From JAJDXO01 sp965207535 (lineage in GTDB: Bacteria; Pseudomonadota; Alphaproteobacteria; Rhodospirillales; UBA2165): a stretch of 64,000 nucleotides of DNA. The first letter of the stretch is position 1. Each line of letters starts with the position of its first letter. The stretch is taken from positions 175,978-239,977 of the forward strand of contig CBDBMR010000004.1 of the NCBI GenBank assembly GCA_965207535.1. Direction: 5' to 3'. The position numbers were made by a program, and so were the translations under genes. The notes below the pieces were generated by a model that saw nothing but the letters and a program-made list of their open reading frames with translations, ran no database searches and was not told where the DNA came from. This document shows, piece after piece, positions 60,998-64,000 of this stretch.

Positions 60998-61945
60998 ATG
61001 CACCCCGCCTATTCCATCATCTTCTTTACCACCGCGTCCGGCCTCGGCTACGGGCTGCTGGCGGTTGCGGCGGTCTTCGTCGGGGCGGGCTGGCTTCCGG
61101 CGGTGCCCGAACTGGGCGCGATCATCATTCTCGTCGGCGTCCTGCTGGTCACGGCCGGACTGTTGTCCTCGACGTTTCACCTGGGACACCCCGAGCGCGC
61201 CTGGCGGGCGCTGACCCAGTTCCGTTCGTCCTGGCTGTCCCGCGAGGGCGTCGCCGCAATCCTCGCCTATATCCCCGTCGCCGGCCTGGCCTGGGGCTGG
61301 GTCTGGCTGGGAGAGGTAGCGGGGGCCTGGCTGCTGGCCGCGTGGCTGACGCCGGTGCTGGCGGCGGTCACGGTCTACTGCACGGGCATGATCTATGCGT
61401 CGCTCAAGGCGATCCCCAGATGGCACCACCCCCTGGTGCCATGGCTCTACGTCGCGCTCGGCCTGGCCACCGGCGCGGTGGGGTTTCATCTCGTCGTCGC
61501 CATGTTCGGGGCGGCGAACATCCGGAGCGCCGGGGTCGCCGTCGCGGGCCTGCTTGCGGCGGCGGTGCTGAAGATCGGATACTGGCGGTCGATCGACACG
61601 GCCGATCCCGTGGCGACGGCCGAAACGGCGACCGGCCTCGGCGGCTTCGGCAACGTCCGGCCGCTCGATCCGCCCCACACGGCGCCCAACTACCTGCAGA
61701 AGGAAATGGGATATAGGGTGGCCCGCAAACACGCCCGGAAGCTGAGAAAAATCACCCTGGTGACCCTGTTTGCCATACCGCTGATCGGCGTGGCCCTGTC
61801 GGTATTCGCCGGTTTCTTTTTGGGCGCCGCGCTCGCCGTGATCGCCGCGCTGAGCGTGGGGCTGGGAGTCCTGATCGAGCGCTGGCTGTTTTTTGCCGAA
61901 GCCGTGCACGTGGTGACGCTCTATTACGGCGAAAAGGCCGCGTGA
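60998..61945 (+). CDS. soeC: Membrane anchor subunit, SoeC-like (DmsC family)
   Basis: The 315-residue protein has eight predicted membrane helices and begins H-P-A-Y-S-I-I-F-F-T-T-A-S-G-L-G-Y-G-L, a typical DmsC-family start. The segment F-H-L-G-H-P-E-R-A-W-R-A near 55-66 is conserved in the group. It would pass electrons from SoeB to the quinone pool. ATG 60998 is 2 bp after the soeB stop; the longer frame upstream is a shadow of soeB. It ends the operon. Confidence 0.87.
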   Translation: MHPAYSIIFFTTASGLGYGLLAVAAVFVGAGWLPAVPELGAIIILVGVLLVTAGLLSSTFHLGHPERAWRALTQFRSSWLSREGVAAILAYIPVAGLAWGWVWLGEVAGAWLLAAWLTPVLAAVTVYCTGMIYASLKAIPRWHHPLVPWLYVALGLATGAVGFHLVVAMFGAANIRSAGVAVAGLLAAAVLKIGYWRSIDTADPVATAETATGLGGFGNVRPLDPPHTAPNYLQKEMGYRVARKHARKLRKITLVTLFAIPLIGVALSVFAGFFLGAALAVIAALSVGLGVLIERWLFFAEAVHVVTLYYGEKAA

Positions 61946-61993
61946 CCGATAGAGGCGGCAGGTTGGTGTTGATCCCGGTGACGCGTGCGCCTC

Positions 61994-62338
61994 TCACGAC
62001 GCAAGGGAATGATCTCCCTCCCCGCCGTCGCCATCCTGGCCGAGCGCCTTGACCACGGCCTCGGGGTTCCGGTCGATGACGGTCAGCAGAACGCGGGCCG
62101 CCCTGTCGGGAACCCGGCGTCCCTGTTCCCACTCCTGAAGGGCGCGAACATCGAGACCGAAGCGGTCGGCGAATTTCCGCCGACTCAGCCGAAACCGCTT
62201 GCGGAGGGCGACGATCCGGCTTGCCGCGGGATCGTCGACGATCCGGCACGGCAACTCCGTCTCGCCGCGGACATGGTCCAGAACCTCGCCCAGCGCCGAT
62301 TCGATCTCCCGCCCGAGCTTGGTGCGTTTCGCCGTCAT
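61994..62338 (-). CDS. XRE-family antitoxin, HigA-like
   Basis: The 114-residue protein has an XRE helix-turn-helix at about 40-95 (R-I-V-A-L-R-K-R-F-R-L-S-R-R-K-F-A-D-R-F-G, then W-E-Q-G-R-R-V-P). The W-E-Q-G-R-R-x-P form is usual in HigA/NadS antitoxins. It overlaps the toxin stop by 4 bp, in toxin-first order as in HigBA. It should neutralise the toxin and, with it, repress the operon through the dyad upstream. Confidence 0.85.
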   Translation of the reverse strand: MTAKRTKLGREIESALGEVLDHVRGETELPCRIVDDPAASRIVALRKRFRLSRRKFADRFGLDVRALQEWEQGRRVPDRAARVLLTVIDRNPEAVVKALGQDGDGGEGDHSLAS

Positions 62339-62667
62339 CGTCCCATTGTCTCCTTCTTGATCCCGGCCACCATCCGCGACAGCGCCCTGGTGTCTGCCGG
62401 CGTCAGGTCTTCACGATCCGATTTCGCGTAGGCCGTCAGCAGATAAATCGCGCTCGGGCCGGCGTGGTAGAAGTAGATTGTGCGAATGCCTCCCCGTTTT
62501 CCACGCCCGGAACCGGCCCATCGAAGCTTTCGGATACCGCCGGTGCCCCGAATGACCGGGGCCGCATCGGGCGCGGCCACAATCGATTCCTCCATCTCCC
62601 TGCGAGCCTCTTCCCCTAGCAGCTTGCGAATGGCGCGTTCGTAGGTGCGCGTGGAAAAGACCTGCAT
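62335..62667 (-). CDS. RelE/HigB-like toxin
   Basis: The 110-residue basic protein has the RelE fold pattern: an N-terminal F-S-T-R-T-Y-E-R-A-I-R-K-L-L helix, K-L-R-W-A near 45, G-I-R-T-I-Y-F-Y-H near 60, and Y-L-L-T-A-Y-A-K-S-D-R-E-D-L near 75-88. Members cut ribosome-bound mRNA. It is the first gene of a toxin-antitoxin pair. The predicted promoter puts the transcript start within about 3 bases of the ATG, so the message would be nearly leaderless. Confidence 0.86.
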   Translation of the reverse strand: MQVFSTRTYERAIRKLLGEEARREMEESIVAAPDAAPVIRGTGGIRKLRWAGSGRGKRGGIRTIYFYHAGPSAIYLLTAYAKSDREDLTPADTRALSRMVAGIKKETMGR

Positions 62668-62675
62668 GGCCCGTG

Positions 62676-62717
62676 ACTATGCGGCAGTGCCGCACATATT
62701 GCAAGACACATTGCAAG
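62676..62717 (-). promoter_or_regulatory. Promoter and operator of the toxin-antitoxin pair
   Basis: On the minus strand TTGCAA (62699-62704), 17 bp and CATAGT (62676-62681) form a promoter. The palindrome TGCGGCA-G-TGCCGCA (62680-62694) covers the spacer and -10, and ATTGCAAG occurs twice (62698-62705, 62710-62717). This arrangement fits binding by the antitoxin and autoregulation. Confidence 0.65.
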
Positions 62718-62779
62718 CCCTGCCGCAACCTTGACGCCCGTTCCTCCAAGCAGTCCTTGTCCTGCGCATGCTTGATTAC

Positions 62780-63769
62780 CTATGAATCCGGACCTTGGTC
62801 TTCGGCCGCCTTGGGCATCAGGTCCATGTGGCGCAGAAGCGCAACGAACGTCGCCAGCTTTTCGCGCCGGTAGGCGTCCGTATCCATCTTGGTGAAATCG
62901 TAGAACCCCTTGCCGGTCTTGAGCCCGAGATCGCCCCGCTCCATCATGTCGTCGACGATCTTGGGGGTCTGGAAGCGCGCATCGAGCGCCTCCCGCAAAT
63001 AGCGGTTGGCGTGGTAGAGAATGTCGACCCCGCCCCAATCGGTGAACTCCACCAGCCCCATGGTCGCGTAGCGGATGCCGAACCCGGCGGTCACCGCCCG
63101 GTCGATATCCTCCGCGGTGGCGACCCCTTCCTCGACCATGCGGCACGCCTCGCTCATGGCGACGGACTGGAGCCGGGGGACGATGTAGCCGGGAGACGCC
63201 TTGCATCTCACGGGGACCTTGCCGATGGAGGTCAGCAGGTCCATGAACGCCGTCAGCCTGCCCTCGTCGGTGCGGGATGACGGGCTGACCTCGACCAGGG
63301 GAATGAGGTAGGCCGGATTGAGAAAATGGGCATTGAGAAAATTTTCCGGCCGGGCGCTGAAATCGGCGAGGGTTTCCGACAGCATGGTCGACGTGGTCGA
63401 GGCGATCACGGCGTCGGGCCCGGCAAGGGCGCTGGCGCGGGCGATCGCGTCCCGTTTGACGTCCAGCGTCTCCGTGACGCCCTCGAAGATGTAGCGGGCG
63501 CCGCCGAGGATATCCCCGGCCTCGCCGATCCCGGCGCCTTGGATGCGGGACAGCGTGCCCTCGATCTGCTTATCGCCGGCGGCCCCCAGGCTTTTGAGGA
63601 AGGCGAGATTCTCCGCGATTTCCGTTCTGCCCTCGGCAAGCAGCGCGTCCACCTGGTCCGGCGGCCGCTCCTTGAAGTCGAGAATGGTCACCGGATGTCC
63701 GGCGAAGGCGAACACCTGGGCGATGCCGCGGCCCATGCGGCCCGCGCCGAGGGCGACGATTTCAGTCAT
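62780..63769 (-). CDS. 3-hydroxyacyl-CoA dehydrogenase family protein
   Basis: The 329-residue protein has an NAD loop L-G-A-G-R-M-G-R-G-I near 7-16, then the catalytic His in N-A-H-F-L-N-P near 146 followed by P-L-V-E-V, and a C-terminal 3HCDH helical domain (about 195-290, with G-F-G-I-R-Y-A and K-T-G-K-G-F-Y-D-F). Characterised relatives act on 3-hydroxybutyryl-CoA, L-carnitine or L-gulonate. No acyl-CoA genes adjoin it. The upstream gene overlaps by 4 bp and is another NAD dehydrogenase, so a hydroxyacid or opine pathway is as likely as beta-oxidation. Confidence 0.85.
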   Translation of the reverse strand: MTEIVALGAGRMGRGIAQVFAFAGHPVTILDFKERPPDQVDALLAEGRTEIAENLAFLKSLGAAGDKQIEGTLSRIQGAGIGEAGDILGGARYIFEGVTETLDVKRDAIARASALAGPDAVIASTTSTMLSETLADFSARPENFLNAHFLNPAYLIPLVEVSPSSRTDEGRLTAFMDLLTSIGKVPVRCKASPGYIVPRLQSVAMSEACRMVEEGVATAEDIDRAVTAGFGIRYATMGLVEFTDWGGVDILYHANRYLREALDARFQTPKIVDDMMERGDLGLKTGKGFYDFTKMDTDAYRREKLATFVALLRHMDLMPKAAEDQGPDS

Positions 63770-64000
63770 GCGGGAATGCCGTCCCGGAGCAGGGCGTTCA
63801 GCTCGTCCGGCGTCCGCCCGGCGAGGCCGAGGCTCTCGATGGTCCGGCCGGTCGAGCGCAAATCCTCGCCGGTAATCCCGGCGCCGATGGCCAGGAACCC
63901 GTCGATCAGCGGCAGGTCCGTCCCGGTCCAGTCGCCGAGAGAGGCCATGAACGACAGGCCGAGATGGGTATCCTCCCGCATGTAGCGATGGCTCAGCAGG
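63766..64000 (-). CDS. Octopine/nopaline dehydrogenase-like protein, C-terminal part (cut by window edge)
   Basis: The frame runs to the right edge, so the gene starts outside the window. The visible 77 codons include Y-M-R-E-D-T-H-L-G-L near the edge and end S-T-G-R-T-I-E-S-L-G-L-A-G-R-T-P-D-E-L-N-A-L-L-type sequence, as in the helical domain of the NAD/NADP octopine/nopaline dehydrogenase family. The NAD domain is not visible. It overlaps the next gene by an ATGA junction, so the two are probably co-translated. The assignment rests on the C-terminus only. Confidence 0.65.
   Translation of the reverse strand, partial: LLSHRYMREDTHLGLSFMASLGDWTGTDLPLIDGFLAIGAGITGEDLRSTGRTIESLGLAGRTPDELNALLRDGIPA

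Overview
The window is a GC-rich stretch of an alphaproteobacterial chromosome. Four layouts point there: an F0-only ATP synthase operon (atpI-B-E-F'-F) with no F1 genes beside it, a petABC cytochrome bc1 operon, a full dcw cluster that runs on into lpxC, bamD, recN and ligA, and a mutY / DUF721 / thioredoxin-fold / smc neighbourhood. A cytoplasmic sulfite-dehydrogenase-type operon (SoeABC-like) would suit a Rhodospirillales-like or marine lineage, but the sequence alone does not fix the genus. Almost all of the DNA is coding, and no tRNA, rRNA, CRISPR array, IS element or intact prophage was seen.

Layout. 1-3.5 kb: end of a CCA-adding enzyme, an SRAP/YedK-type protein, and on the minus strand a RutE-like nitroreductase, hemF and trmL. 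3.8-7.1 kb: petABC and a secreted cyclophilin. 7.1-12.4 kb: methionine salvage (mtnP, mtnA), an EamA transporter, an esterase and an MFS transporter. 12.4-22.2 kb: accessory metabolism (2-hydroxyacid dehydrogenase with RidA, a 2OG-Fe(II) oxygenase-like protein, glnS, a SYLF lipoprotein, an ABC-2 exporter preceded by a 50-residue ORF, a LysR regulator divergent from a TauD-like dioxygenase, and a PPP phosphatase). 22.5-42.3 kb: the dcw cluster mraZ-rsmH-ftsL-ftsI-murE-murF-mraY-murD-ftsW-murG-murC-murB-ddl-ftsQ-ftsA-ftsZ-lpxC, tightly coupled by ATGA overlaps and closed by a terminator after lpxC. 42.4-47.1 kb: bamD, recN, ligA. 47.1-48.6 kb: two accessory, poorly known genes. 48.7-51.3 kb: F0 operon. 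51.4-57.3 kb: smc, a DsbA-like protein, DUF721 and mutY. 57.4-61.9 kb: SoeABC-like operon. 62-62.7 kb: a HigBA-type toxin-antitoxin pair. 62.8-64 kb: a 3-hydroxyacyl-CoA-dehydrogenase-like gene and the end of an octopine-dehydrogenase-like gene.

Most unusual observations. (1) Upstream of mraZ, a strict 10-bp-period array carries six exact CCCA boxes plus one degenerate box, a much longer version of the MraZ operator described in E. coli. (2) Short tandem duplications repeatedly cover stop codons: hemF (25 bp), ridA (26 bp), the tauD-like gene (12 bp) and the recN/ligA junction (55 bp, creating a 16-codon leader ORF before ligA). (3) A two-hairpin palindromic element between converging genes contributes the TAG stop of both. 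(4) An SRAP protein has Lys where the family has its catalytic His. (5) An apparently 5'-truncated DUF6973-like gene lies behind the F0 operon. No single large undescribed defence or mobile system was found; this is mainly a housekeeping region.
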